Assembly: GCF_021513155.1 (NCBI RefSeq) | Contig: NZ_CP090983.1 | Coordinates: forward strand, 2,016,501 to 2,080,500 | Reading direction: 5' to 3' | Source: Jeotgalibaca sp. MA1X17-3 | GTDB taxonomy: Bacteria > Bacillota > Bacilli > Lactobacillales > Aerococcaceae | DNA length: 64,000 nucleotides | The notes under the pieces: generated by a model | The model's database searches: none | Seen by the model: the letters and a program-made list of their open reading frames with translations, nothing else | Told to the model about the DNA's origin: nothing | Shown here: positions 16,709-25,703 of the stretch, piece after piece | How the letters are laid out: each line of letters starts with the position of its first letter | Position numbering within the stretch: position 1 is the stretch's first letter | Position numbers and translations under genes: made by a program

Positions 16709-17698
16709 CTAATACCGTTGGCGATATTCTTTCAGTAGTTGATCAAACATTTTAATTCCGTTGGCTGCACTTTCAGCATCGGCTGGACTTTTCCCTATTC
16801 CTCGTATTTCATCTACAATGGTTTGAATCAACGGCATTGTAATATGTTTTGGAGAATCAAAATCGTACGTCTCTTCTTGCCCTCTCTTGATTAACGTTAC
16901 GGATTCAACATTCATCCCTGCAAAAACAAGTCGCCCATTCGTTCCGATAATCGTCACTTCATCCAAGAAAACGTCTGCTACATAACTCCACGTTGCCGAA
17001 CCAATTACGCCATTTTCAAATTGAAAACTCGCAGAAATTGTATCTTCTACAAGGTATAATTCTCCACGATTATCAACAATTCCTTTCATCTCTTGAATAT
17101 CACCAAAATAAGATGCTAAATAATCTAGGACATGTACTTGTAGATCCAAAGCTTTCCCACCACCAGCTTCTGGTGTTAAACGCCACGGAATGTTTTCTTT
17201 TTGCAACTCTTCTTTTTGAGGAGGTTGGAATTGGCGAATTTCAACTAGAATCGGTTTGCCGATTGCTCCATCCTCTAGTAAAGTATGTATTTTTTGGAAT
17301 TTATCAAGGGCTCGTCGATAGAAACTTACATAAACAGGTAGATTTTTCTCGTTTGCCGCATCGATTATTTGACGGCATTCTTCATAGGTACTAGCCATCG
17401 GTTTTTCGATAAAGGGAATTTTCCCAGCTGCAATCACTTGCATCGCATAGTCAAAATGACTGGCCGGAGGAGTTGCGATGTACACTGCCGTAATTTCTGG
17501 ATCATTCATTATCTTCTCAACAGTGTCATACACAACACCATGTCCATGACGCTCGGTCCAACTTTCAGCTCGTTCTTGGGTTCGATTGTAGACTGCCTTC
17601 AAACGAGATCCTTTTGCCTTGTACAAACCGGGACCACTTTTCTTTTCGGTCACATCTCCCGTTCCAATCATTCCCCAAACTACTTCTTTCAAATTCAT
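16709..17698 (-). CDS. Gfo/Idh/MocA-family oxidoreductase
   Basis: 329 residues. The N-terminal NAD(P)-binding domain (VWGMIGTGDVTEKKSGPGLYKAKG, VYIATPPASHFDYAMQVIAAGK) carries the EKPMA motif near residue 98, typical of the family's catalytic lysine. A C-terminal beta-sheet domain completes it (GGGKALDLQVHVLDYLASYFGD). Substrate cannot be predicted; likely a sugar or inositol derivative. GGGGG touches the ATG directly, so translation may begin at the in-frame TTG two codons later. Divergent from the flavodoxin gene. Confidence 0.85.
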   Translation of the reverse strand: MNLKEVVWGMIGTGDVTEKKSGPGLYKAKGSRLKAVYNRTQERAESWTERHGHGVVYDTVEKIMNDPEITAVYIATPPASHFDYAMQVIAAGKIPFIEKPMASTYEECRQIIDAANEKNLPVYVSFYRRALDKFQKIHTLLEDGAIGKPILVEIRQFQPPQKEELQKENIPWRLTPEAGGGKALDLQVHVLDYLASYFGDIQEMKGIVDNRGELYLVEDTISASFQFENGVIGSATWSYVADVFLDEVTIIGTNGRLVFAGMNVESVTLIKRGQEETYDFDSPKHITMPLIQTIVDEIRGIGKSPADAESAANGIKMFDQLLKEYRQRY

Positions 17699-17833
17699 CC
17701 CCCTCTTTCACATTCTTTGCTCCTTCATTATATCATTCCTTTTGCTAGTCCACTCATTTCGTACTGTAAAAGAAGGGAATGTTTGATATACTTTATTTAT
17801 AGAGTTTTGAGACAGACAGAAAGAAGGATGAAT

Positions 17834-18295
17834 ATGGCACAAGCATTGATTGTCTTTGCGAGTCTGACCGGAAATACAGAAGAAATTGCTGATATTACAG
17901 CAGAATTATTAGAAGAAAAAGGGGTAGATGTGGACGTAGTCGATTGCGTTCAATCTGATCCGATTGACTTTGAAGGGTATGACTATTGTATTGTCGGAAG
18001 TTACACGTATGGTGTGGATGGTGATTTACCTGATGAAATCATGGACTTTTTTGATGAGTTAGAAGAAGTTGATCTTACTGGAAAGGTTTTTGGAGTCGTA
18101 GGATCTGGCGATACATTTTATGAACAATTTTGTACAGCTGTAGATGATTTTGAAGTTCAGTTTGCAAAAACGGGTGCAACTAAAGGGGCTACTGGTGTAA
18201 AAGTTGATTTAAATGCGGAAGAAGAAGATATAGAAAACTTGAAAAAATTTGTAAATAGTATGGTTGATACACATGCATCCATGACTAATTCATAG
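17834..18295 (+). CDS. Flavodoxin
   Basis: 153 residues. The FMN phosphate-binding loop is ASLTGNTEEIA at the N-terminus, with isoalloxazine-binding loops around GSYTYGVDGDLPDEI and VVGSGDTFYEQFC. It is highly acidic, as usual for this low-potential electron carrier. A longer frame is open upstream, but the ATG at 17834, 6 bp after GAAGG, fits the family length. No partner redox gene adjoins it; the next gene is a coiled-coil protein 25 bp downstream on the same strand. Confidence 0.93.
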   Translation: MAQALIVFASLTGNTEEIADITAELLEEKGVDVDVVDCVQSDPIDFEGYDYCIVGSYTYGVDGDLPDEIMDFFDELEEVDLTGKVFGVVGSGDTFYEQFCTAVDDFEVQFAKTGATKGATGVKVDLNAEEEDIENLKKFVNSMVDTHASMTNS

Positions 18296-18320
18296 CAATC
18301 GATTGAGGGGGATGGCCGAC

Positions 18321-19238
18321 ATGAAACCAATGATGCTTACACAGCAAGGGGATATGCCGATGGATTTAGGAATGGAATATGAGGTTTTGTTATTGCAACT
18401 AGGTTCTTTGTCACGAAAATTTTATTATGCCGAAGAAATTTATAAACTTCAGCAAGAACAATTAGACTTGGCCATTCAACGTCTGGAAAATAAAACCCTC
18501 GATTTGGAACGATTACAAAAGGAAACCTTCTCGACCGCTTTATTGAAATTAATTGGTACATTTGATCGAATTGTCAACAAAGAATCCGAAGAAATTATTG
18601 GAGCTAAACTGGAATTCGACAAAATATATGCCTTAAAAATTTCCTCTCAACGACGGTTGATGGAATTAGAAAGTGAAATACAAGAAAAGAAATATCGTTT
18701 ACGCAATATTAAAGAAGATTTGTTACGCCGTAATCCTGATTTAGGTAGTGTTCTTTCTGAAAAGGAAAAAGAAAGTGCCAAAATCCAATACGAATATATG
18801 CAAACGGTAGAAGCAGAAAATGCCTGTTATCAGTTATTAGAATCAATTAGTGATATTTTAACAAGCTTGGATACTTCTGAAACCATTATCCGTTGGGATT
18901 TAATTAATGAAATCGACTTTTTATTAAAATATGTTAATCGTAGTCAATTGGATGCAGCAGAAGCAATGATTTTGGAAATGGAACGTAAAATTCAAACGTT
19001 AGAACGAGAATTGCAAGATTTGAATTTTATTTATGAGGAACAGTATCTAGTACTCTCCTCCGCACGTCCAGCGATTGATGAATTTTTTACTACCATTTTT
19101 TCTGAATGGTCTACAAAAGATATTGTCGAAAAAAACATTCAACATTTAAAAGTGCTGGAAGATACCGTCTTTCAAATTATGGAACTGTTAATGCATCGTA
19201 AACGTGAGTTAGAAGAAATTTATTTAGGATTACATTAG
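18321..19238 (+). CDS. Coiled-coil protein of unknown function
   Basis: About 305 residues, almost wholly heptad-patterned helix rich in Glu, Lys and Leu (FYYAEEIYKLQQEQLDLAIQRLENKTLDLERLQ; LEMERKIQTLERELQDLNF). No signal peptide or membrane segment is visible. I do not recognise a family. Start chosen at ATG 18321, 9 bp after AGGGGG; an ATG at 18312 and TTG at 18303 are alternatives. Probably transcribed with the flavodoxin gene. A structural or scaffold role is possible but unsupported. Confidence 0.7.
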   Translation: MKPMMLTQQGDMPMDLGMEYEVLLLQLGSLSRKFYYAEEIYKLQQEQLDLAIQRLENKTLDLERLQKETFSTALLKLIGTFDRIVNKESEEIIGAKLEFDKIYALKISSQRRLMELESEIQEKKYRLRNIKEDLLRRNPDLGSVLSEKEKESAKIQYEYMQTVEAENACYQLLESISDILTSLDTSETIIRWDLINEIDFLLKYVNRSQLDAAEAMILEMERKIQTLERELQDLNFIYEEQYLVLSSARPAIDEFFTTIFSEWSTKDIVEKNIQHLKVLEDTVFQIMELLMHRKRELEEIYLGLH

Positions 19239-19277
19239 AAGTCATTTTTATTCTCTATTTTTAAAAGTGTATTTCTA

Positions 19278-19304
19278 TTGTCTCATCCTTTTCCATGTTA
19301 TAAT
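19278..19304 (+). promoter_or_regulatory. Promoter of the small RNA / pepS leader
   Basis: A perfect -10 TATAAT (19299-19304) preceded by TTGTCT (19278-19283) at a short 15-bp spacing, or TATTGT at 17 bp. Confidence 0.55.
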
Positions 19305-19310
19305 TAGATT

Positions 19311-19393
19311 ACTACTTCTAATAAAGTAGTTGCATAATTAAATCCCCCAAGATTTAATTGTGTCCCTCAGCCCAGTGCTGGGGGATTTTTTCG
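19311..19393 (+). ncRNA. Probable small structured RNA or pepS leader with three hairpins
   Basis: A stretch of about 80 nt follows a promoter and ends in an intrinsic terminator. Hairpin 1: ACTACTT/AAGTAGT (19311-19330). Hairpin 2: nine-bp stem AATTAAATC/GATTTAATT with C-rich loop CCCCAA (19336-19359). Hairpin 3: CCCTCAGC/GCTGGGGG then TTTTTT (19364-19390). The segment AAATCCCCCA (19340-19349) can also pair perfectly with TGGGGGATTT (19379-19388), giving a competing fold. No reading frame fits. It may be a free small RNA with a C-rich seed or an attenuator for pepS 130 bp downstream. I do not recognise a known family. Confidence 0.6.
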
Positions 19394-19523
19394 TTTGTTT
19401 ATAATGGGGAAGAAAACTAATAAACCTTTATAATAGAATATAAAAAAGAATGCAACATACTGTTTTATAAGAATGGCATATGGTATGATAGATAAGAATT
19501 TAATGAGAAGGAGAGATTTATTT

Positions 19524-20768
19524 ATGGTATTAGAAAACTTTGAAGAAAATCTACAAAAATATGCAAAACTATTGGTTTCAAAAGGAATTAACGTTCAAAA
19601 AGGACATACGGTTCTTTTGAATATTGACGTAGAACAAGTACCACTTGCACGTCTGTTAACAAAAGAAGCATATGCTTTAGGAGCTACAGAAGTAATTGTA
19701 AAATGGGCAGACGATATCGTTACCCGCGAAAAATATTTACATACTCCTGAAGAACGTTTAACTGATATTCCTCAATATAAGATTGATGAATCTATGGATA
19801 TGCTAGAAAAGAAAGCAAGCAGGATGTCTGTACGCTCTTCTGATCCAGATGCATTAAATGGCGTAGACAGCAAAAAATTAGGCGCAGTAATGAAAGCCAA
19901 CAGTATGGCTTTGAAAGAACAGAGAATTGCTACACAAGCTAATAAAGTTTCTTGGACTGTTGCTTCTGCAGCAGGTGCTACTTGGGCTGCGAAAGTATTC
20001 CCAGATTTGGAAACAGAAGAAGAACAAGTAGACGCTCTATGGAATGAAATTTTCAAAACTTGTTTAGTATATGAAGATGATCCAATCAAAGCATGGGACG
20101 AGCATGAAGCACGCTTGAGGTCTAAGGCTGATGTATTGAATAAAGAACAATTCGATGCTTTGCACTACACAACTCCAGAAGGAACCGACTTGACTGTAGG
20201 AATGCCTGAGAATCATATTTGGGACTCCGCTGGTGCAGTGAATGCACAAGGCGAAGAGTTCATCGCAAATATGCCAACAGAAGAAGTATTCTCTGCGCCA
20301 GACGGTAGTCGAATTGAGGGGGTTGTTAAATCAACTAAACCATTAAGTTACTCTGGTAATATTATTGATGGCATGACCTTTACTTTCAAAGACGGTAAAG
20401 TCACTGATGTTTCTGCTGAACAAGGCGAAGAAGTCTTGAAACACTTGGTAGAAGAAAATGATGGAGCACGTAGCTTAGGTGAAGTTGCTTTGGTACCTCA
20501 TGAATCTCCAATTTCTCAATCTGGTTTGGTATACTTCAATACTTTATGGGACGAGAATGCGTCCAACCACTTGGCTTTAGGTTCTGCTTACGCATTTAGT
20601 GTTCAAGGTGGTACCGAAATGTCTCAAGAAGAGTTGGCTGAAGCTGGCTTAAACAGATCCAACGTACACGTTGACTTCATGGTTGGTAACGAAAAAATGA
20701 ATATCGATGGAATCCGCAAAGATGGTTCAACTATGCCAATCTTCCGCAATGGTACATGGGCATTCTAA
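19524..20768 (+). CDS. pepS: Aminopeptidase PepS (M29 family)
   Basis: 414 residues from ATG 19524, 10 bp after AAGGAG; the frame is open further upstream, but PepS is normally 413 residues. This is a cytoplasmic M29 metallo-aminopeptidase that trims peptides, often with preference for aromatic or basic N-terminal residues. Candidate metal ligands of the family are visible in order: Glu in GSRIEGVVKSTK, Glu and His in GEVALVPHESPIS, His in NASNHLALGSAY, and His/Asp in NVHVDFMVG. Monocistronic, with a strong terminator at 20782-20820. Confidence 0.93.
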   Translation: MVLENFEENLQKYAKLLVSKGINVQKGHTVLLNIDVEQVPLARLLTKEAYALGATEVIVKWADDIVTREKYLHTPEERLTDIPQYKIDESMDMLEKKASRMSVRSSDPDALNGVDSKKLGAVMKANSMALKEQRIATQANKVSWTVASAAGATWAAKVFPDLETEEEQVDALWNEIFKTCLVYEDDPIKAWDEHEARLRSKADVLNKEQFDALHYTTPEGTDLTVGMPENHIWDSAGAVNAQGEEFIANMPTEEVFSAPDGSRIEGVVKSTKPLSYSGNIIDGMTFTFKDGKVTDVSAEQGEEVLKHLVEENDGARSLGEVALVPHESPISQSGLVYFNTLWDENASNHLALGSAYAFSVQGGTEMSQEELAEAGLNRSNVHVDFMVGNEKMNIDGIRKDGSTMPIFRNGTWAF

Positions 20769-20781
20769 ACTAATATATTTG

Positions 20782-20820
20782 AAAAAGCAGTGCTCCCCTC
20801 TTGGGATGCACTGCTTTTTT
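20782..20820 (+). terminator. Terminator of pepS
   Basis: Stem AAAAAGCAGTGC with TGCACTGCTTTTTT, about 11 bp, ending in six T. Confidence 0.92.
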
Positions 20821-20895
20821 GTGTTTAGGATGATTGATTGTTATTGTATCTGGTTAATCGGTTCAAATAGTGATTATTTTTTCTATCAGTGGAAC

Positions 20896-21256
20896 TAAAA
20901 AGTTGAGGTACGGCAACTGAGTAGTTTGCTTGATTGCGCTGTGACTACAAGAAGTCGAGGTACCGCAACCGAGTAGCTATCTTGATTGCGCAATGACTAC
21001 AAAAAGTTGAGGTACCGCAACCGAGTAGCTATCTTGATTGCGCAATGACTACAAAAAGTTGAGGTACCGCAACCAAGTAGCTATCTTGATTGCGCAATGA
21101 CTGCTAAAAGTCGAGGTACCGCAGCCGAGTAGCTATCTTGATTGCGCAATGACTGCTAAAAGTCAAGGTACCGCAACCGAGTAGCTATCTTGATTGCGCA
21201 ATGACTACAAAAAGTTGAGGTACCGCAACCGAGTAGCTATCTTGATTGCGCTGTAG
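20896..21256. repeat. Seven tandem copies of a 52-bp intergenic repeat
   Basis: The GAGGTA landmark recurs at 20904, 20957, 21009, 21061, 21113, 21165 (as AAGGTA) and 21217, so the period is 52 bp except for the first copy at 53. Each unit carries GGTACCGCAACCGAGTAGC and the palindrome ATTGCGCAAT; copies differ by one to a few bases. 52 is not a multiple of three and stops occur in all frames, so it is not coding. A second 52-bp array at 59493-59692 shares the TACCGCAACC core. No spacers of unique sequence are present, so it is not a CRISPR array. Confidence 0.93.
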
Positions 21257-21499
21257 AACCGAATAGCTCAATCAGACGTTAATTTATAGTAAGAGCTCGT
21301 GTGATTATAGGGATGGCATTTCTTACAAGTAATTTCTTTTTTAAAGATATTTTCATTATATATGCACAAGTCTACATAAAGAAATACTGGATTATCTTAT
21401 CAATGATTTTTTGAGAGGACTAGACGTTCAATTATAATCGGAATCATGTATAATGGTTAAAAGAACAGTAGAAATGAAAGGAAAGGTGGATGACTATTC

Positions 21500-21775
21500 T
21501 TGGAAAAAAAGACCGCAAGAAAAGCTTTGGAAAGTATGAGACCAGACCCTGAGAAAGAATCTCCGCGTAGAAGTTGGCTTTATATTTTTTTAGCTGTTTT
21601 CATTATTTTTGGGTTAACATTCTTATTTCAAAAATTAGATAATCCGACTACTGAGACCATTGATCCGTATAATTTTGATCAGTTGAAGGATCAAGTTCAA
21701 GAAATGCGTATGGATATAGAATCTTTAAAAAAGAAGAATGATCAACTTGAACAACAAATTGAAAATTTGCAATAA
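21500..21775 (+). CDS. Small membrane-anchored coiled-coil protein
   Basis: 91 residues. A charged N-terminus (about 1-25), one transmembrane helix (WLYIFLAVFIIFGLTFLF, about 26-43), then an outward-facing segment ending in a leucine-zipper-like coiled coil (DQLKDQVQEMRMDIESLKKKNDQLEQQI). The layout recalls FtsB/DivIC-type division proteins, but there is not enough sequence to claim homology. The start is a TTG 10 bp after GAAAGGTGG; the ATG at 21490 is in another frame and soon stops. A -10 TATAAT lies at 21449-21454. Confidence 0.6.
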   Translation: MEKKTARKALESMRPDPEKESPRRSWLYIFLAVFIIFGLTFLFQKLDNPTTETIDPYNFDQLKDQVQEMRMDIESLKKKNDQLEQQIENLQ

Positions 21776-21827
21776 TTATTTTTGAGCAAAAATAATAAAA
21801 TATACATGGTAAAACCAAAAACTCTTT

Positions 21828-21957
21828 GTCGATTAACATAGATGGAAACTCAGCTACAAGCGTAAGAGTTAAATTACTTTGGGTTCTTTCCCTTTTGTAT
21901 TTGTGATTATTTTAATGGCCATCCTTTTCATGAAGAGGCTCACAAAAGAAGTTCTTT
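21828..21957 (+). pseudogene. Remnant of the C-terminus of a BCCT-type betaine/choline transporter
   Basis: Two short fragments in different frames resemble the end of a BCCT transporter. SINIDGNSATSVRVKLLW (about 21828-21881) recalls the segment before the penultimate helices. LGSFPFVFVIILMAILFMKR (from about 21879, ending TKEVL at a TAA at 21957) recalls the last helix. The intervening ~25 residues are deleted and nothing of the first ~400 residues remains. A terminator follows at 21979-22010, as expected of a once complete plus-strand gene. The neighbouring opuA operon transports the same class of osmolyte. Similarity was judged by eye. Confidence 0.45.
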
Positions 21958-21978
21958 AACTGATTTTAAAACTAGTAA

Positions 21979-22010
21979 AACCATCGAGTATATGCTCGAT
22001 GGTTATTTTT
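21979..22010 (+). terminator. Terminator behind the BCCT remnant
   Basis: A perfect 10-bp stem AACCATCGAG/CTCGATGGTT with a 6-base loop and ATTTTTAT tail. Confidence 0.8.
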
Positions 22011-22011
22011 A

Positions 22012-22049
22012 TAAAAAAAATGCTCTCCAACGTATTGTTGGAAAGCATT
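22012..22049 (-). terminator. Terminator of the opuA operon
   Basis: A 12-of-13-bp stem (AATGCTCTCCAAC arm) with a 5-base loop; read on the minus strand it is followed by eight T. Confidence 0.9.
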
Positions 22050-22089
22050 CATCATGTAACACTTAATGTTCATCAGATGTAGGAGAATC

Positions 22090-22986
22090 TTATTCGCCTA
22101 CTCCGTTTGTCCATTCTGCTACTTTATCTTCATTTGCATCAACCCAAGTACGAGCAGCCTCTTTAGGCTCAGTACCTTCTTGAATATCTAACATAACAGA
22201 TTCCATGTCTTCAGTAGTCCAATTGAAGTTTTCTAGAATTTGGTATGCTTCTGGCATATCTTCTTCTAATCCTTCACGAGCAAAAGTATCAATTGTTTCA
22301 GCATCGCCGAATGAACCTTCTGCATCTTCAAGATATTTAAGGTCATATGATTGGAACATCCAGTGTGGAGACCAACCTGTTATAACAATCTCTTCTTCAT
22401 TTTTGATTGCTTGTTTCAACTGTGTTGTCATAGCTCCAGAAGAAGAAGTTTGAACATTCCAGTCTGCTAGATTCTCATAATCTTCAAGTGCTTGTTCCGA
22501 AGCAGCTACAACACCAGCACCAGCTTCGATACCAGTAATCGTTTGTTCAGCTTCATCACTTAGATCAGCAATAGAATCAACATCCATATATTCAGGAACA
22601 ACTAAACCGATTTTAGCTCCTTCAAGGTTCGTACTTACATGAACCATTCTGTCTCCATATTGTTCAAATTGAGGTGCGTGAGTTCCAGGTAACCAAGCAG
22701 CTACCATTGCATCAGCATCTCCACTTGCAACAGCTTCCCACATGATTGCGTTATCTAGCTGAGTTGTTTCAGTATCGTATCCGTAATCTTCAAGAACCGT
22801 TGCAATTACGTTTGTAGAAGCAATTTCAGTATCCCAAGCAACATATGCTAGATTAATTTCACCTGATACCCCGTTTGCTTCTCCTGAAGCAGCTGTGTCT
22901 GAATCTGAGTCCGTTCCACAAGCAGCCAAAAGTAATGCTGATGCAGAAACTGCAGTTAGTCCGATTTTTTTCCAATTAATTGTCAA
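22090..22986 (-). CDS. opuAC: Glycine betaine-binding lipoprotein of the OpuA transporter
   Basis: 298 residues. Signal peptide with lipobox LLLAACG (Cys23), a Ser/Asp/Gly-rich linker, then an OpuAC-type substrate-binding fold. Tryptophans that could form the aromatic betaine cage are seen in YVAWDTEIAS, MVAAWLPGTHAPQF and ITGWSPHWMFQSYDL. It delivers glycine betaine or a similar compatible solute to OpuAB. Third gene of the opuA operon, 112 bp after opuAB; terminator immediately downstream. Confidence 0.92.
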   Translation of the reverse strand: MTINWKKIGLTAVSASALLLAACGTDSDSDTAASGEANGVSGEINLAYVAWDTEIASTNVIATVLEDYGYDTETTQLDNAIMWEAVASGDADAMVAAWLPGTHAPQFEQYGDRMVHVSTNLEGAKIGLVVPEYMDVDSIADLSDEAEQTITGIEAGAGVVAASEQALEDYENLADWNVQTSSSGAMTTQLKQAIKNEEEIVITGWSPHWMFQSYDLKYLEDAEGSFGDAETIDTFAREGLEEDMPEAYQILENFNWTTEDMESVMLDIQEGTEPKEAARTWVDANEDKVAEWTNGVGE

Positions 22987-23098
22987 AATAAATCTCTCCT
23001 TTTTTTCATCTTTAAACTAATAAAGATAGTTATTAATAAGTTTAGGTATATAAAGGGAGTTTTACGAGTAAGTTATATACCTCACTCGATTGTAATGA

Positions 23099-23950
23099 TT
23101 ATTTTTTGTTAAATCCTTGCATGATTCTATCTAAAATGATTGCTAGAACTACTAGTGCAAGTCCAGCTACGAAACCAGGTCCAACTTGGGCACGTTGTAA
23201 TGCGTTGATTACACGTTCACCTAGTCCAGGAGCACCGATCATTGAAGCAATCACTACCATAGATAGTGCTAACAAGACTGTTTGGTTTATACCAGCCATA
23301 ATCGTAGCTTTTGCTAGTGGTAATTCTACTTTAAACAAGCGTTGTGAGCCTGTACTACCAAATGATTCAGCAGCTTCTACCATTTCCTCTGAAACTTGAC
23401 GGATACCTAGGTTAGTAAAACGAACGGTCGGTGGTAAAGCAAATATTACAGCTGAGAAAACACCAGGAACCATACCTATTCCAAAAAATGCTACAGCCGG
23501 AATTAAATAAACGAAAGCTGGCATGGTCTGCATAAAGTCTAAGATGGGTGTAAGAATCACATTTGCAACTTTACTTTTAGCCATTAGAATACCCGAGGGT
23601 ACACCAATAAGAATGGAAAGTAAGCTTGCCACTAGTACTAACATGAATGTATACATGAGAGGTTCCCATAGCCCTTGGTTTTGAATATAGACCAAACCAA
23701 TTGCTGTAAAAATAGGTAATCCGATTTTTTTATTCGTTGCAATGAAAGCTAAGGCTACCATTATAAGAATAAATACAATAGGTGGAATTAACAGCAATAA
23801 ATCAGTTGCTGTTTCCATAAACCATTTTCCTCCATCTTGGATTGCATCAAATAGGAACGCTAAATTAGCTGTTAACCAGTCGATTACATCTGTTATCCAT
23901 TCAGAAACAGGTACGCGAGGAATAAAGTCTAATATACTATTCTCCATCAA
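23099..23950 (-). CDS. opuAB: Glycine betaine ABC transporter permease
   Basis: 283 residues with about six to seven membrane helices. The binding-protein-dependent permease signature, with the EAA loop contacting the ATPase, is visible near residue 190 (EEMVEAAESFGSTGSQRLFKVELPLAKATIMAG). Helix-rich segments such as WLTANLAFLFDAIQDGG and LLLIPPIVFILIMVALAFIA precede it. The start overlaps the end of opuAA by 14 bp. Separate permease and binding protein distinguish this from fused OpuA systems. Confidence 0.92.
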   Translation of the reverse strand: MMENSILDFIPRVPVSEWITDVIDWLTANLAFLFDAIQDGGKWFMETATDLLLLIPPIVFILIMVALAFIATNKKIGLPIFTAIGLVYIQNQGLWEPLMYTFMLVLVASLLSILIGVPSGILMAKSKVANVILTPILDFMQTMPAFVYLIPAVAFFGIGMVPGVFSAVIFALPPTVRFTNLGIRQVSEEMVEAAESFGSTGSQRLFKVELPLAKATIMAGINQTVLLALSMVVIASMIGAPGLGERVINALQRAQVGPGFVAGLALVVLAIILDRIMQGFNKK

Positions 23951-25145
23951 TTGTTACCTCCTCTCGTTCTTTTGCAAGGGCACCAATAACTAATCCACGA
24001 ATAACGATTCCTAATAGTTTATCATTTTCGTCGACAACTGCTACAGGTGTTTGCGCTTCATGAATGACATCATACAATTCATGAAGTAAGGTTTCTTTTG
24101 ATACTTTAGGAATATCTGTGCGAATAATTGATTCTAATGTTGCCACGTTCTCTTTAACTAAACGAGCAGCATCATCCGCTACAACATAACCTAATAGTTT
24201 TTGATTTTCTCCAACAACTAATAGACTAGACAAGCTTTCTGTTCTCATACGGTTTAAAGCAACTCTAGGTCCACTCTGTCCTAATCGTACCGTTTGTGGA
24301 CGCACCATAATATTTTTGGCAGTCAATACTTTAGAACGATCAACATCTTCAACGAAACGTTCTACGTAATCATTAGCCGGATTCGTTAGGATTTCCTCTC
24401 CTGTACCAACTTGAACGACTTCTCCGTCTTTCATGATTGCGATACGATCACCAATTCTAAGAGATTCATTTAAGTCATGAGTGATGAATATAATTGTTTT
24501 ACGCATTTTTTCTTGCATTTCAAGTAACTCATCTTGCATATCTCTACGTATTAATGGATCCAACGCTGAGAATGCTTCATCCATTAATAGTATTTCTGGA
24601 TCATTAGCAAGGGCACGTGCTAAACCAACACGCTGTTGCATACCACCAGATAATTGGTTAGGATGTTGATCTTTATATGCAAGAAGTCCTGCATTATCAA
24701 GAGCTTTTTCAGCTTTCTTCTGACGTTCCTCTTTATCAATCCCTTGAACTTCCAAACCATACTCCGTGTTTTCTAAGATTGTACGGTGAGGGAAAAGACC
24801 AAAGTTTTGGAAGACCATCGAAATTTTTTCACGACGGACCTTACGTAGTTCTTTTTTCTCCATTTTGGAAATATCATCACCATCAATTAATATGCTTCCT
24901 TCTGTGGGTTCAATCAATCTGTTTAACATACGGACCAAAGTTGATTTACCACTTCCAGATAATCCCATGATGACAAAAATTTCGCCTTCCTGGACTTCAA
25001 AATTTACTTGATTAACACCGACTGTTGCTCCGGTCTTTTCTAAAATCTCATCTTTTTGTTTTCCTTGATGAATTAACTCAAGCGCTTGATGTTCTTTCTT
25101 ACCGAAAATTTTAACTAAATTTTGCACTTCTACTTTTGTAGTCAA
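23937..25145 (-). CDS. opuAA: Glycine betaine ABC transporter ATP-binding subunit with CBS domains
   Basis: 402 residues. ABC ATPase domain: Walker A GLSGSGKST near residue 60, Q loop MVFQNFGLFPH, signature LSGGMQQR near 165, Walker B EILLMDEAFSALDP and switch His in ITHDL. Two C-terminal CBS domains (about 280-395) are the regulatory module; in related OpuA proteins they sense ionic strength and cyclic di-AMP. The start is a TTG (25145) 10 bp after AAGGAGG; the ATG nearer the site is out of frame. First gene of opuA. Confidence 0.94.
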   Translation of the reverse strand: MTTKVEVQNLVKIFGKKEHQALELIHQGKQKDEILEKTGATVGVNQVNFEVQEGEIFVIMGLSGSGKSTLVRMLNRLIEPTEGSILIDGDDISKMEKKELRKVRREKISMVFQNFGLFPHRTILENTEYGLEVQGIDKEERQKKAEKALDNAGLLAYKDQHPNQLSGGMQQRVGLARALANDPEILLMDEAFSALDPLIRRDMQDELLEMQEKMRKTIIFITHDLNESLRIGDRIAIMKDGEVVQVGTGEEILTNPANDYVERFVEDVDRSKVLTAKNIMVRPQTVRLGQSGPRVALNRMRTESLSSLLVVGENQKLLGYVVADDAARLVKENVATLESIIRTDIPKVSKETLLHELYDVIHEAQTPVAVVDENDKLLGIVIRGLVIGALAKEREEVTIDGE

Positions 25146-25577
25146 GAAATCATTACCTCCTTAAAAATATTGTTCTTACTGTTTACAGCTAATTAGGGTT
25201 TCACTTACGACTTGTAACAAAAAGCTTTATTTACAAAACATCACTTTTTGAATATTTTTTTTGCGCATCTACAATCGTAACAAACCAAAAGGTTACTGTA
25301 AAATGGTTTGCCCTTCTTGCAAATAAACTCTTTAAATGTAACCGTTTCAATAGTTTGTTATGAAGGCTTTCTAATAATTTGATTAAAAAATGGATAGTAA
25401 TACTTAATATGTGCTGCTATTCTAACTCAAGTAAGTGATAAGTCACGTAATATAGCTTACAGTATACGAGTGAATACGCCTTAATCGAATAAACTAATCA
25501 ATACGCTGGTTCTTTTTTGTTACTCTGAAAACGACTGGACAAAGGTGCTTAAAAGTGAGAAAATAGGAAACGTTATT
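25146..25577. other. Gene-free region between opuA and tRNA-Arg
   Basis: 432 bp, very AT-rich. It must contain the opuA promoter (minus strand) and the tRNA promoter (plus strand), but neither stands out clearly. A TGTAACCGTTTCAA sequence at 25337-25350 resembles a catabolite-repression element at 12 of 14 positions; its distance from any gene makes that doubtful. No open frame of interest. Confidence 0.5.
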
Positions 25578-25650
25578 GGTCCCGTAGCTCAGCGGATAGA
25601 GCACTCGTTTCCTAAACGAGGTGTCGGAAGTTCGATTCTTCTCGGGACCG
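25578..25650 (+). tRNA. tRNA-Arg (anticodon CCT)
   Basis: 73 nt with a complete cloverleaf: acceptor stem GGTCCCG/CGGGACC, D arm GCTC...GAGC, anticodon stem CTCGT/ACGAG with loop TTCCTAA (anticodon CCT, reads AGG), and T arm GGAAG/CTTCT with TTCGATT loop. CCA is not encoded. An intrinsic terminator follows at 25663-25703. No integrase or direct repeat suggests use as an attachment site. Confidence 0.96.
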
Positions 25651-25662
25651 TATAAAATAAAT

Positions 25663-25703
25663 AAAATCAGGTAGTCATTCTTCTATAGACTACCTGATTT
25701 TTT
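25663..25703 (+). terminator. Terminator after tRNA-Arg
   Basis: A 14-bp stem AAAATCAGGTAGTC with GACTACCTGATTTT, ending in six T. Confidence 0.9.

Noticed and set aside
20896..21256. Possible CRISPR array
   Set aside because: The whole 52-bp unit repeats; there are no unique spacers between short repeats and no cas genes.
25578..25650. tRNA-Arg as an integration site for a mobile element
   Set aside because: No integrase gene and no direct repeat of the tRNA 3' end was seen on either side.
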